Assembly: GCA_021521415.1 (NCBI GenBank)
Contig: JAIQDT010000172.1
Span: forward strand, 868,001 to 932,000
Reading direction: 5' to 3'
Length of the DNA: 64,000 nt
Source of the DNA: Bidens hawaiensis
Lineage: Eukaryota > Streptophyta > Magnoliopsida > Asterales > Asteraceae
The first letter of the stretch is position 1. Each line of letters begins with the position of its first letter. This document shows positions 44,498 through 56,067 of this stretch, piece by piece. The notes beneath the pieces were generated by a model, which did not search any database, was not told where the DNA came from, and was given only the letters and a program-made list of their open reading frames with translations. The translations under genes and the position numbers were made by a program.

Positions 44498-47014
44498 TGT
44501 GACACTCGACAATTTCAGGTTAACTCCGTTAATTCAAACTCCGTCAATTCAAACTTAAGATCACTTGATCTATAACGCACATCTCATTACATTTAAACTA
44601 GGGTTTTAAATGACGCTTGATAATCACTACGCATGTAGTCTTTCGGGATTGCACCGAAACGCAAACGAGTTGACTCAAACCATTGGTGAACAAACGAAAA
44701 CATCAAAACAATAAGTAATTGATAATTATGTGTTAGGTTAATGTGTTACTTGATATGTTATGTGTAATGCTAAACACAAGAAGCAAGAACTAATTGTTTA
44801 CACTAGAAAAGTAATAACTAAAAGTAGAGGGGCTATTGTGTAACATATTATTATTAATTAATAACAAAACCCTACACTCCCTTCCCCCCTCCCAAACCTG
44901 ATCGCCCCCCCCCCCCTCCCTCTCTTCTTGGCTACTGTCACATCACACACACATACATACAACCTTCTTTCAAGTTTTGTTGAAGAATTAAGGTGCTAGG
45001 AAGGTATTAACAACTCCTCTATGTGTTCTATATGTTTAATTTTGATATTGAATGGGTTAATCCAAAACCCTAATTCACGAAATTGATGATTAAGATGAGT
45101 TAGGGTTTGATTACATGCTTGATGATGATTTGCTAATGAAATTGATAACTAGTTGTGTTATTGTTGTTTGATAATCACTTGTTCTTTGATTTAAACTTTC
45201 AAGAAAAACCCTAACTATGTGTGTAATGTGAGATTGATATGCATGGTTGGTAAATATTGTGTCTAGAGTGTTATATGTATGGATTATGGTTCATAGATTG
45301 TTGTTATGTTGAGTTTTGATGTAAACTGGTACTAGACAGATTGTTAAGTTTATGTTTAGACGACTTTAACTGAATGTTAATGTGGTAACTGGTCGAAATT
45401 CTTAACACTACGGTGTACTAGGTTGAGTTAAGTTTCTATAAAGTCCAAGTTTGTAATTTTTGGACATGTAAAAGTTAACTTTTATTATTTTACAAAACTG
45501 AAGTGCAAGTCTGAATTGTAAGGTCTGCTGTTAGGCTGTTTTGTAATTATTATATCTCATAAACTACAATACAAAATGGGTTAGTTCCACTTCTGGAAGT
45601 TAAAATATTGAGTTAAGAATCTAACCCAATTGGTCTTGCATTAATTGGAATTACCATTTAACGGGAATAACAAATACCATTCTGTTGCGCATGATTTTGA
45701 CTGCTGTGAGTTTACTGTAATGTTTTGGTTATTGTGAGAACTCTAGGTGGAATAAAAATACAATAAAAATAGTTCTGGAAACCTAACTCATGTGTGCTTT
45801 TGTTACGATTTTTGGTGAATTAATTGATATATTATGATCTGTTGAATAGAGTAATCTTTCAAGTAGAAATCTGTCTTGATAAAACTAGCTGCTGAACTAT
45901 ATGAAAATACATGAAACGTGATTGTTGCTAGATAATTGCTATGTTTTTGACTAAATTGCCCATTGTGGGGAAAGATTGCTAGTAATGTACAATGTTAGTA
46001 CTTAATACTTATGTAGTTGCTTACACATGAAACGTGTCACCAATGTGTTTGTCGAGTCACACATAATTCACAAACGAAACACGAGACGTATCTCATGCAT
46101 ACGTATTATGTGCCGAGTCTAGAGACTCAATAATAGTTCCAACACTTAGAAAATCTCATTCTTGTTTTAGAACGCTAGTGAGGATTTTTCTGTGACGCGC
46201 ATCTCTCGGTTGACTTGTTTTTGAATTCTCCGCAAACAGTGAGTTTCACGTTCCCCTTTTACTCTTTTAAGCGCTTTTTACTTGGGGGAGATAACATACT
46301 CCAAAACGCTTTAGATGTTGTTATTAATTATATATCACTTGTAAGGCTAAGTGGCAAGCAAACCAACTAAAGTCCTTCATAACATCAAACCGTTTAATAT
46401 TTGGATAATAGCGAGTCCATGTTGAGTAGTACTACTGGGTTTGACAAACCCCACCCAACTCTAAACTCGATTGGAGGTCGAGTGGGTGTAATTTTGGCTA
46501 ACACATTTTCCATGGTCGTGGTAGACATGGTGACAAGGCAATTGATAAACAGTCAGCTTCGGTGTCAAACACTTAGTAATACTTGTTTTATTGGCTAGCT
46601 ACCTATCGATATATAATTGACATAACATTATCTGGTAACGCAAACGCAAAACGCAAACACTTAAACGCAAACAATTTCTTTATTTATATATGTGAACTCA
46701 CCAACCCCGTGTTGACACTTTTAGTATGTTATTCTCAGGTAGCCGAGGCGGGCGCACGGTATAGGAACATTCATTCCATTGAACTCTAACGTTTTTGCAA
46801 ACTTGTTTTTAAACTGTTATTAATTGGGTTTTAAGTCCTCCTGCGTGACGCAACACTTGGTTTATGAATTTACGCTTCCGCACTTATTTAAACTTAAATG
46901 TTTCGTGGTTTGAAAACTTTATTTATGGTGTTTGATTATAACTAATGATTCTGATCTTGTTAGTTCACACCCTCTGACGGTAAAACTGCATTAGTGGATT
47001 TTGAGGGTGTGACA
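44498..47014 (+). repeat. 5' LTR of the second Tekay element
   Basis: 2517 bp, starts TGTGACACTCG and ends GGGTGTGACA. It contains a C13 run near 44906 and a short CGCAAA-type repeat (46638-46670). Confidence 0.95.
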
Positions 47015-47017
47015 TAT

Positions 47018-47030
47018 TGGTATCAGAGCC
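47018..47030 (+). other. primer-binding site, initiator tRNA-Met
   Basis: TGGTATCAGAGCC, three bases inside the LTR. Identical to the site of the first Tekay. Confidence 0.95.
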
Positions 47031-47195
47031 ATTGGTTATAGCGAAATAGAAATTTCATGCATACTAGACTATAACCGCAACGACCCATTAGTTATAATTT
47101 CTACGCACTGCATATATATTTTATTTAGTCTTTCGTTATCCTTATCTATTTGCCTCACTCACTCATACGCGCGCATACACGACTTACCTGTAGGG

Positions 47196-47924
47196 ATGTC
47201 GACGCCACCATCATCATCATCCGACCAGTTGACTCATGCCCATGGAAAGGAACCGCAGCTACCTACCTCGTCGCCACCCCGAGTAGCCCCGGAACTAGAA
47301 GCTCCCACACCGAAGAGGTATCGCCTATCTGGAGGCATGTACGACGACGACGTTAGCTGGGATTGGTACCCGAGTCTGATCAGGCGTATGGTTTACCGCG
47401 AACAAGTTCCCCCACTACCTCACCCGAGCCGTTCTGCATACCCCAACACCCTACCACCTATAACCGAACCAATAGAGCGTGTTCTCGTAGCTGTTGTTTC
47501 CTGTTTAGAGCATGACGCGGGTTTTTTGCGCTCGGCGAGAGCGAACGTTTCCGGATTGATAAGAGATGGAACCGAGGCTAGGGAGGAAATTTCCCGCCTG
47601 ACAGCGGCTATGAAGGAAGTGTAGGATGCTAATGATCAGCAGATGAAGATTATGAGAAAAATGCAAGCAGAGATGATAGATTTGCAAGAGCAACTCCTTG
47701 TGGCGAGATCCCGGACAGAGATAGCTCTAGAGCGTTGCGATATCTTACAGACGCAAATTGCCCAGAATGCAGCAGAACCTGAGGAAGAACCTGAGGAGGA
47801 ACCTGAGGAAGAACCTGAGGAGGAACCCGAGGAAGATCCCGAGGAGGAACCCGAAGAGGAACCGGAGGAAGAACCGGCTGAGCCGGAGGCACACTCAGAG
47901 GTGTCCTCAGACAATGACATTTGA
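47196..47924 (+). pseudogene. pre-gag ORF of the second Tekay element, one nonsense codon
   Basis: Starts at ATG 47196 (MSTPPSSSSDQL) and is open to 47924 apart from a single TAG at 47622-47624; 243 codons in all. A Ser/Pro-rich N-terminus leads to a helical, leucine-containing region around the stop (MKIMRKMQAEMIDLQEQLL). The end is an acidic EEPEEEPEE repeat (codons from about 47766). No domain recognised. Length and place match the first Tekay's pre-gag ORF, but there is no hydrophobic C-terminus. Confidence 0.55.
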
Positions 47925-48179
47925 GAAGGATAACACCTAGATGGAGGGGTTGTCTCCATCCAAACTATTATTTTCTATGATTTTAAGGATTGGTTTTAAA
48001 TACTTTGTAGCGAATACAATGGTTTTAATCATGAATTATTATTTGGATTATTATATGGTTGTGATGTGATGGTTGCTTCTTTTATTTTTCTTTCTTACCT
48101 ACCTTTTTATTACATGTATGGTGTGTTGCATATGAAACCGAGAATTCATGTCTAACATTTTATGCTGTGATTCTAGGAG

Positions 48180-49088
48180 ATGGCTGGAAGAAACGCTGGA
48201 CACGGTCGCGGCAACATCAACCTAACAGCAGCAGAACTCCAAACCCTATTGAATGACCATGCGGCGGCAGCTCTAGCCGCACATGTTCAGAATCAAGCCG
48301 GAGGTCCAGCCGGAGCCTGTACTTTCAAGAACTACTTGGATTGCAAGCCCAATTTGTTTAAGGGCACTGAGGGAGCCATAGGTTTCCTGCGTTGGGCTGA
48401 GAAGGCAGAGTCAGCTTTCGAGATGTGTAACTGTCCACCCGCCAGCAGGGTTAAGTTTGCTGCTGGAACACTGGAAGATTCTGCTCTCACTTGGTGGAAC
48501 TCCAATGTGCAAATCCTTGGGTAGGATTTTGCGAACGCTATGAACTGGGAAGAGTTCAAGAATATGATGCGAGAAGAGTACTGTCCTAGAGAGGAAATCG
48601 CGTAGTTGGAATCTGAGTTTTGATCGTTGAAAATGGTGGGTTCCGAGATTGAAGCCTACACCACCCGTTCACATGAGCTAGCAGTAATGTGTCCACGGAT
48701 GGTAGACCCGCCGAATAAGAGGATCGAGATGTATATCGATGGGTTGGTACCACAAATTCAGGGTATGGTGACGTCTTCCAAACCGGCCACAATTCAAGAA
48801 GCGATCCGTTTAGCTCACAAACTGACGGACCAGACAGTGACGCAAGGTGCGTTACCACCTAGAGGTTCCACCTCTAAAACCCGAGACAAATCAATCACTG
48901 ACAACAACAACAACAACCCAAGTAATGGAAAGAGAAAATTCGACAACACCAGGTCCTCATCATCGAACCCCCCACAGCAACAACACTACCGTAAACCCGA
49001 ACTCGCTCGGAACTTCAATAATCAGGGTTCCAACAATAACAACAACGGTGCGGACAGGGTTCGAGTGGCTATGCTGGAAAGTACCTGA
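48180..49088 (+). pseudogene. gag: Tekay gag (second element), three nonsense codons
   Basis: ATG at 48180 (MAGRNAGHGRGN). The gag core is FKNYLDCKPNLFKGTEG, FLRWAEKAESAFEMCNCP, then NKRIEMYIDGLVPQIQGMV and an N/S/Q-rich segment. Stops TAG 48522, TAG 48603 and TGA 48621 interrupt one frame. A shift near 49085 moves the zinc-knuckle region to another frame. Confidence 0.85.
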
Positions 49089-49798
49089 AATGCAACAAGT
49101 GCAACTATCACCATGCTGGCTCATGCGACCGTATCAAGTGTCTGCGATGCGGAAAAATGGGTCATCAGGCCAAAGAATGTAGGGGAGACCTAGTGGCAAA
49201 GGGTGCTCCTAAACAGCCTACAGGGACTAAAGGGTGCTTCGAGTGTGGTCAAGAGGGTCACTTCAGGAAGGATTTCCCCAAACTAAAGCAGAATGAGAAC
49301 AATGGAGGCAGCAACAGTGGTGGAAGCAGTGGTAAAGGTAGAGCTTTCGTCATTGGGTCGGGCCAGGCCCGCAACGATCCGAATGTGGTTACCGGTAAGT
49401 TTCCTGTGAACGACTGTTTTGCTTCTGTTTTGTTTGACACTGGAGCTGATAGGAGTTTTATATCGAAAGCCTTTAGTAAACTCTTAGACTTAACTCCAAC
49501 CCCGTTAGATGCTAAGTTTCCTGTTGAATTAGCTGACGGTAAGTCTATAGAGACAACTCATGTACTTGCGGGATGTAAGTTGAAACTGTCGGGTCATACT
49601 TTTGATATCGACCTCATACCTTTTACACTTGGTAGTTTCGATGTCGTTGTCAGCATGGACTGGCTATCCGAGAACCGAGCGGAGATTATATGTCACGACA
49701 AGATAGTCCACATCACTAACCCTTCCGGCGAAATCATTTCGATCCAGGGCGAGAGGAGCGGCATGACCACCAGCGTCATCACCCTCATGAAGGCGTAG
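49089..49798 (+). pseudogene. pol: Tekay nucleocapsid zinc knuckles and protease (second element)
   Basis: CNKCNYHHAGSC and CLRCGKMGHQAKEC (about 49098-49180) are followed by CFECGQEGHFRKDF, in which the last Cys is replaced by Phe. The aspartic protease active site is FDTGADRSFIS (about 49433-49465), canonical DTGA. The piece ends in TAG at 49796, in the same frame as the RT that follows. Confidence 0.85.
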
Positions 49799-51448
49799 AA
49801 ATATTTACGAAAGGGCCATCTGGCGATTTTAGCCCATATTATCGAGAAACCCGCGGAGGAGAAGCGAATCGAAGACATACCGATTGTGCGAGATTTTTCG
49901 AAAGTCTTCCCGGAGGATTTGCCTGGACTCCCACCTATTCGACAAGTCGAGTTCCAAATCGAATTGACCCCCGGTGCAGCACCCATTGCACGAGCCCCGT
50001 ATCGGCTCGCACCGGCGGAGCTTCAGGAGTTGTCCACTCAATTGCAAGATTTGTTGGATAAAGGTTTTATCCGACCTAGCTCATCACCATGGGGAGCCCC
50101 TGTCTTATTTGTTCGAAAGAAGGACGGGACTTTCCGCATGTGCATCGACTACCGAGAGCTGAACAAGGTGACGATCAAGAACCGTTATCCCTTACCCCGA
50201 ATTGATGATCTGTTCGACCAGCTTCAAGGATCGAGTTACTACTCGAAGATCGATCTGAGATCTGGTTACCATCAATTAAGAGTGCGCGAAGAAGACATTT
50301 CAAAGACGGCTTTCAGAACTCGGTACGATCACTACGAGTTTTCAGTTATGCCTTTTGGCTTAACCAACGCACCAGCCGTATTTATGGATCTCATGAATCG
50401 AGTATGCAAGGCGTACCTCGACAAGTTTGTGATTGTTTTTATTGATGATATCCTCGTTTACTCCAAGAACAAGGCCGACCACGAAGAACACCTGAGGTTG
50501 ATCCTAGAATTGCTAAAGAAGGAACAACTGTACGCTAAACTCTCGAAATGCGAATTTTGGCTTCGCGAGGTTCACTTCTTAGGACATGTGATCAATGAGA
50601 ATGGTATCCATGTCGATCCCGGCAAGGTAGAGGCCATCAAAAACTGGGAAGCACCTAAGACTCCGGCTGAGGTGCGACAATTCCTAGGACTGGCCGGCTA
50701 CTACTGGCGTTTTATCGAGGGATTTTCAAAGATTGCTCAACCCCTCACCGCATTGACACACAAGGGTACTAAGTACAATTGCGGTGACGCGCAGAAATCC
50801 GCTTTCCAACTATTGAAAAACAAATTCTGTAGCGCCCCTATCCTAGCCCTCCCCGAGGGAACGGAAAACTTCGAGGTGCACTGTGATGCATCGATACAGG
50901 GTCTCGGTTGCGTGTTGATGCAACTCGAGAAAGTTATAGCCTATGCCTTTTGACAACTACGGATTCACGAGAAGAACTACACGACCCATGACTTGGAACT
51001 CGGAGCTGTAGTGTTTGCCCTTAAGATATGGAGACATTACTTGTACGGTACCAAGTTTACCATTTACACCGACCACAAGAGTCTCCAACATATCTACGAT
51101 CAGAAGGAGCTGAACATGCGACAGCGTCGTTGGGTCGAGCTGCTTAAGGATTATGATTGTGCCATCAAGTACCACCCTGGCAAGGCCAATGTAGTGGCCG
51201 ATGCTCTCAGCCGAAAAGAAACCGATAAACCTAGACGAGTGCGAGCACTACAAATCACGATTTACGCCAACTTACCCGATCAGATTCGCGATGCGCAACT
51301 CGAAGCCCTGAAAGACGATAATCTCCCATCAGAACTCATGCGAGGCATGAACAAGCAACTTGAATCCAAATTGGACGGGGTCCGATATTTCGAAAACCGG
51401 ATTTGGGTCCCTCGATACGGAGAGCTGGGAACCCTAGTAATGGACTAA
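49799..51448 (+). pseudogene. pol: Tekay reverse transcriptase-RNase H (second element)
   Basis: Frame continuous from 49799. RT shows [29 protein letters not shown] and the catalytic FIDDILVYS (about 50437). RNase H has [14 protein letters not shown], then a TGA at 50951 where CGA (Arg) is usual. It resumes with [26 protein letters not shown] and [15 protein letters not shown] at 51446 closes this piece where Glu is usual. [12 protein letters not shown] has Trp where Arg is usual. All breaks are single-codon nonsense changes in one frame. Confidence 0.9.
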
Positions 51449-52714
51449 GCACACAAGTCCCGATATTCCATCCACCCTGGCTCAGATAAAATGTACCATG
51501 ACCTAAAGGCACTTTACTGGTGGCTAAACATGAAAGCCGACATTACCACCTACGTGAGCAAATGCTTGACTTGTGCAAGAGTCAAAGTGGAATATCAGAA
51601 ACCATCTGGTCTGCTACAGCAACCGGAACTTCCAACGTGGAAATGGGAACACATTTCCATGGATTTCATCACGGGATTACCCAAAACACCGACGGGATGC
51701 GATACCATCTGGGTGATCGTTGACCGGTTGACTAAGTCTGCACACTTCTTAGCAATCAAGGAATCGGACAAAATGGAAAGACTGACTCACATCTATATGA
51801 AAGAAGTAGTGTCTAGACACGGAGTGCCTGTCTCAATCATATCTGATCGAGATTCCCGTTTCACTTCGCACTTTTGGAAGTCACTACAGAGTGCACTAGG
51901 CACCCACCTCGATATGAGCACAACATACCATCCTCAGATGGATTGGCAAAGTGAGCGCACCATTCAGACCTTGGAGGACATGTTGCGTGCATGCGTGTTG
52001 GATTTCGGAAAAAGTTGGGAACCTCACTTACCTTTGGTAGAGTTTTCGTATAATAACAGCTACCACACAAGCATTAAAGCAGCGCCGTTTGAAGCGTTGT
52101 ACGGACGGAAGTGTCGATCACCTCTCTGCTGGGCAGAGGTGGGTGATAGCCAAATCACTGGTCCAGAACTAGTACTTGAAACCTCTGAAAAGATTGTCCA
52201 AATCCGAAACCGCATGGCAGCAGCACGAGATCGCCAAAAGAGTTACGCCGACAAGCGCCGAAAGCCTCTTGAATTTCAAGTGAACGACCAGGTATTACTC
52301 AAAGTCTCAACTTGGAAAGGCGTAGTTCGCTTCGGAAAGCGAAACAAACTCAATCCACGATATGTTGGCCCTTACCGGATAACTGAGCGCATTGGTCCGG
52401 TAGCATACCGACTGGATTTACCAACGGAACTCAGTAGCGTGCACAATGTATTCCATGTATCCAATTTGAAGAAATGCCTTTCCGATGAAACCCAAGAAGT
52501 TCCTTTGGATGAGTTGCAAGTTGATGAACAGCTACGCTTCATCGAAGAACCAGTCGAAGTTTTGGATTGGGAAACCAAAACACTCAAGCACAGCAAAATT
52601 CCAATCGTTAAGGTTCGTTGGAACTCGAGACGTGGACCAGAGTTCACGTGGGAACGCGAGGACCAAATGATGAAAAAGTATCCTCACCTTTTTGAAGGGT
52701 TGACCAAACACTGA
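51449..52714 (+). pseudogene. pol: Tekay integrase with chromodomain (second element)
   Basis: The HHCC finger begins [10 protein letters not shown] and ends CLTCARVK. From the Met at 51491 the catalytic triad is D58, D119 and E155, the exact DX60DX35E spacing of gypsy integrases, but the surrounding block reads HPQMDWQSE instead of the usual HPQTDGQSE. The C-terminal part has [36 protein letters not shown] and the chromodomain-like [20 protein letters not shown]. This stretch is open for 407 codons. Confidence 0.9.
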
Positions 52715-52762
52715 AAATCGCGAAAGCCGTCAAACCGTCAGAAATCACCAGAGGTATGAATT

Positions 52763-52892
52763 AAATTTCGGGACGAAATTTCTTTCTACTAGGGGATGAC
52801 ATGACAAACTGAAAATTTTTCTTGCTTTTTCAGACACCCATCGCGACTTGACTCAAATTTTCGGGTCGAAAATTCTTTCAACATGGGAATGA
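52763..52892 (+). promoter_or_regulatory. duplicated palindrome-polypurine module before the 3' LTR, second Tekay
   Basis: AAATTTCG-gga-CGAAATTT (52763-52781) with AGGGGATGACATGACA downstream is followed by AATTTTCG-ggt-CGAAAATT (52856-52874) with ATGGGAATGA next to the LTR start TGTGACA. The second copy is the functional position; the first ends in sequence mimicking the LTR start. Confidence 0.65.
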
Positions 52893-55403
52893 TGTGACAC
52901 TCGACAACTTCAGGTTAACTCCGTTAATTCAAACTCCGTCAATTCAAACTTAAGATCACTTGATCTATAACGCACATCTCATTACATTTAAACTAGGGTT
53001 TTAAATGACGCTTGATAATCACTACGCATGTAGTCTTTCGGGATTGCACCGAAACGTAAACGAGTTGACTCAAACCATTGGTGAACAAACAACAAACATC
53101 AAAACAATAAGTAATTGATAATTATGTGTTAGGTTTATGTGTTACTTGATATGTTATGTGTAATGCTAAACACAAGAAGCAAGAACTAATTGTTTACACT
53201 AGAAAAGTAATAACTAAAAGTAGAGGGGCTATTGTGTAACATATTATTATTAATTAATAACAAAACCCTACACTCCCTTCCCCCCTCCCAAACCCGATCG
53301 CCCACCCCCCTCCCTCTCTTCTTGGCTGCCGTCACATCACACACACATACAACCTTCTTTCAAGTTTTGTTGAAGAATTAAGGTGCTAGGAAGGTATTAA
53401 CAACTCCTCTATGCGTTCTATATGTTTAATTTTGATATTGAATGGGTTAATCCAAAACCCTAATTCACGAAATTGATGATTAAGATGAGTTAGGGTTTGA
53501 TTACATGCTTGATGATGATTTGCTAATGAAATTGATAACTAGTTGTGTTATTGTTGTTTGATAATCACTTGTTCTTTGATTTAAACTTTCAAGAAAAACC
53601 CTAACTATGTGTGTAATGTGAGATTGATATGCATGGTTGGTAAATATTGTGTCTAGAGTGTTATATGCATGGATTATAGTTCATAGATTGTTGTTATGTT
53701 GAGTTTTGATGTAAACTGGTACTGGACAGATTGTTAAGTTTATGTTTAGATGACTGTAACTGAATGTTAATTTTGTAAATGGTCGAAATTCTTAAGACTA
53801 CGGTGTACTAGGTTGAGTCTAGTTTCTATAAAGTCCAAGTTTGTAATTTTTGGACGTGTAAAAGTTAACTTTTATTATTTTACAAAACTGAAGTGCAAGT
53901 CTGAATTGTAAGGTCTGCTGTTAGGCTGTTTTGTAATTATCATATCTCATAAACTACAAGACCAAATGGGTTAGTTCAACTTTTGAAAGTTAACATATTG
54001 AGTTAAGAATCTAACCCAATTGGTATTGCATTAATTGGAATTACCATTTAACGGGAATAACAAATATCATTCTGTTGCGCATGATTTTGACTGCTGTGAG
54101 TTTACTGTAATGTTTTGGTTATTGTGAGAACTCTAGGTGGAATAAAAATACAATAAAAATAGTTCTGGAAACCTAACTCATGTGTGCTTTTGTTACGATT
54201 TTTGGTGAATTAATTGATATATTATGATCTGTTGAATAGAGTAATCTTTCAAGTAGAAATCTGTCTTGATAAAACTAGCTGCTGAACTATGTGAAAATAC
54301 ATGAAACGTGCTTGTTGCTAGATAATTGCTATGTTTTTGACTAAATTGCCCTTGTGGGGAAAGATTGCTAGTAATGTACAATGTTAGTACTTAATACTTA
54401 TGTAGTTTCTTACACATGAAACGTGTCACCAATGTGTTTGTCGAGTCACACATAATTCACAAACGAAACACGAGACGTATCTCATGCATAGGTATTATGT
54501 GCCGAGTCTAGAGACTCAATAATAGTTCCAACACTTAGAAAATCTCATTCTTGTTTTAGAACGCTAGTGAGGATTTTTCTGTGACGCCCATCTCTCGGTT
54601 GACTTGTTTTTGAATTCTTCGCAAACAGTGAGTTTCACGTTCCCCTTTTACTCTTTTAAACACTTTTTACTTGTGGGAGATAACATACTCCAAAACGCTT
54701 TAGATGCTGTTATTAATTATATATCACTTGTAAGGCTATGTGGTAAGCGAACCAACTAAAGTCCTTCATAACATCGAACCGTTTAATATTTGGATAATAG
54801 CGAGTCCCTGTTGAGTAGTACTACTGGGTTTGACAAACCCCACCCAACTCTAAACTCGACAGGAGGTCAAGTGGGTGTAATTTTGGCTAACACATTTTCC
54901 ATGGTCGTGGTAGACATGGTGGCAAGGCAATTGATAAACAGTCAGCTTCGGTGTCGTACACTTAGTAATACTTGTTTTATAGGTTAGCTACCTATCGATA
55001 TATAATTGACATAACATTATCTGGTAACGCAAACGCAAAACGCAAACACTTAAACGCAAACAGTTTCTTTATTTATATATGTGAACTCACCAACCCCGTG
55101 TTGACACTTTTAGTATGTTATTCTCAGGTAGCCGAGGCGGGCGCGCGGTATAGGAACATTCATTCCATTGAACTCTAACGTTTTTGCAAACTTGTTTTTA
55201 AACTGTTATTAATTGGGTTTTAAGTCGTCCTGCGTGACGCAACACTTGGTTTATGAATTTACGCTTCCTCACTTATTTAAACTTAAATGTTTCGTGGTTT
55301 GAAAACTTTATTTATGGTGTTTGATTATAACTAATGATTCCGATCCTGTTAGTTCACACCCTCTGACGGTAAAACTCCGTTACTGGATTTTGAGGGTGTG
55401 ACA
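52893..55403 (+). repeat. 3' LTR of the second Tekay element
   Basis: 2511 bp, collinear with 44498-47014 and about 2.5% different by eye. Confidence 0.95.
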
Positions 55404-55408
55404 ATTTT

Positions 55409-55730
55409 AAATATTTTATATGCTAATCTTTTTATATTTTAATTTGACAAAAAAAAAAGAAACTAGGTTTAGTTCCGGTACCGTAACAAACGTAGAGTAT
55501 ACCAACCAAATTCATGTTTACTCATGGCTGCAAAGTTCGGGTTTTACCGACCAAGTTCTCCACACAACGCATGTGGGAACATCAGTGTCGTCGTTGTTAC
55601 AATCTTTTTAATATTTTAAACTTTTTAATTTACTGCCGACATCTTAAGAAACTTAACCCACTTCAACCAAACCCACATTAGTGCACCGCCACAACATGAT
55701 GATACACAAATTTGACCTGGCAAAATACTA
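55409..55730. repeat. continuation of the TTCGGTACCGTAACGAA array
   Basis: AGTTCCGGTACCGTAACAAACG (about 55471-55492) and AAGTTCGGGTTTTACCGACC continue the array left of the Tekay insertion. Confidence 0.55.
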
Positions 55731-55975
55731 CTCCCTCCGTTCCATTAAAAGTGTAATGGTTTGAAAAACACAAAGTTTAAGGTAACTTGAATGATTACTT
55801 TTTTTACTTACCAAATAACAATAATCGCCTTGGAAGATGGGCCCACCAATATTATTTATTAATGTTAGTTGTGTGTGTTTAAGGGTAAACTTGGAAATTA
55901 ACTAAATAAATTTTGTAAGTGGACAATTGTAATGGGACAAAAAAAATATGAACACTTTTATTGAGACGGAGGGAG
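55731..55975. mobile_element. Stowaway MITE (Tc1/mariner)
   Basis: 245 bp with TIRs CTCCCTCCGTTCCATTAAAAGTG and CACTTTTATTGAGACGGAGGGAG, and the TA target duplication (55729-55730, 55976-55977). This is the classic plant Stowaway signature. Confidence 0.92.
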
Positions 55976-56067
55976 TAGTTGATTACTATAACTTAATGAG
56001 AAGGAAGTTTGAGACTAAAATAAAAGAATTATGTTTTGCTTGATTCGTAAAATGCTTTAAAATTTAA

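Larger units (their letters stand above)
44498..55403 (+). mobile_element. second Tekay/Del-type Ty3/gypsy chromovirus, complete
   Basis: 10.9 kb on the plus strand with LTRs 44498-47014 and 52893-55403, tRNA-Met primer site, pre-gag ORF, gag, protease, RT-RNase H and integrase with chromodomain. The target duplication atttt (44493-44497, 55404-55408) is intact. By eye about 60-70 LTR differences (around 2.5%) make it somewhat older than the first Tekay. Coding damage is mainly nonsense codons plus one shift in gag. Confidence 0.95.

Noticed and set aside
44880..44930. C-rich run (about 13 C) as a possible regulatory i-motif
   Set aside because: The paired LTR has an interrupted, shorter run at the same place, so it looks like simple slippage.
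47636..47959. Gly/Ser-repeat ORF antisense to the pre-gag ORF
   Set aside because: Antisense shadow of the EEPEEEPEE repeat.
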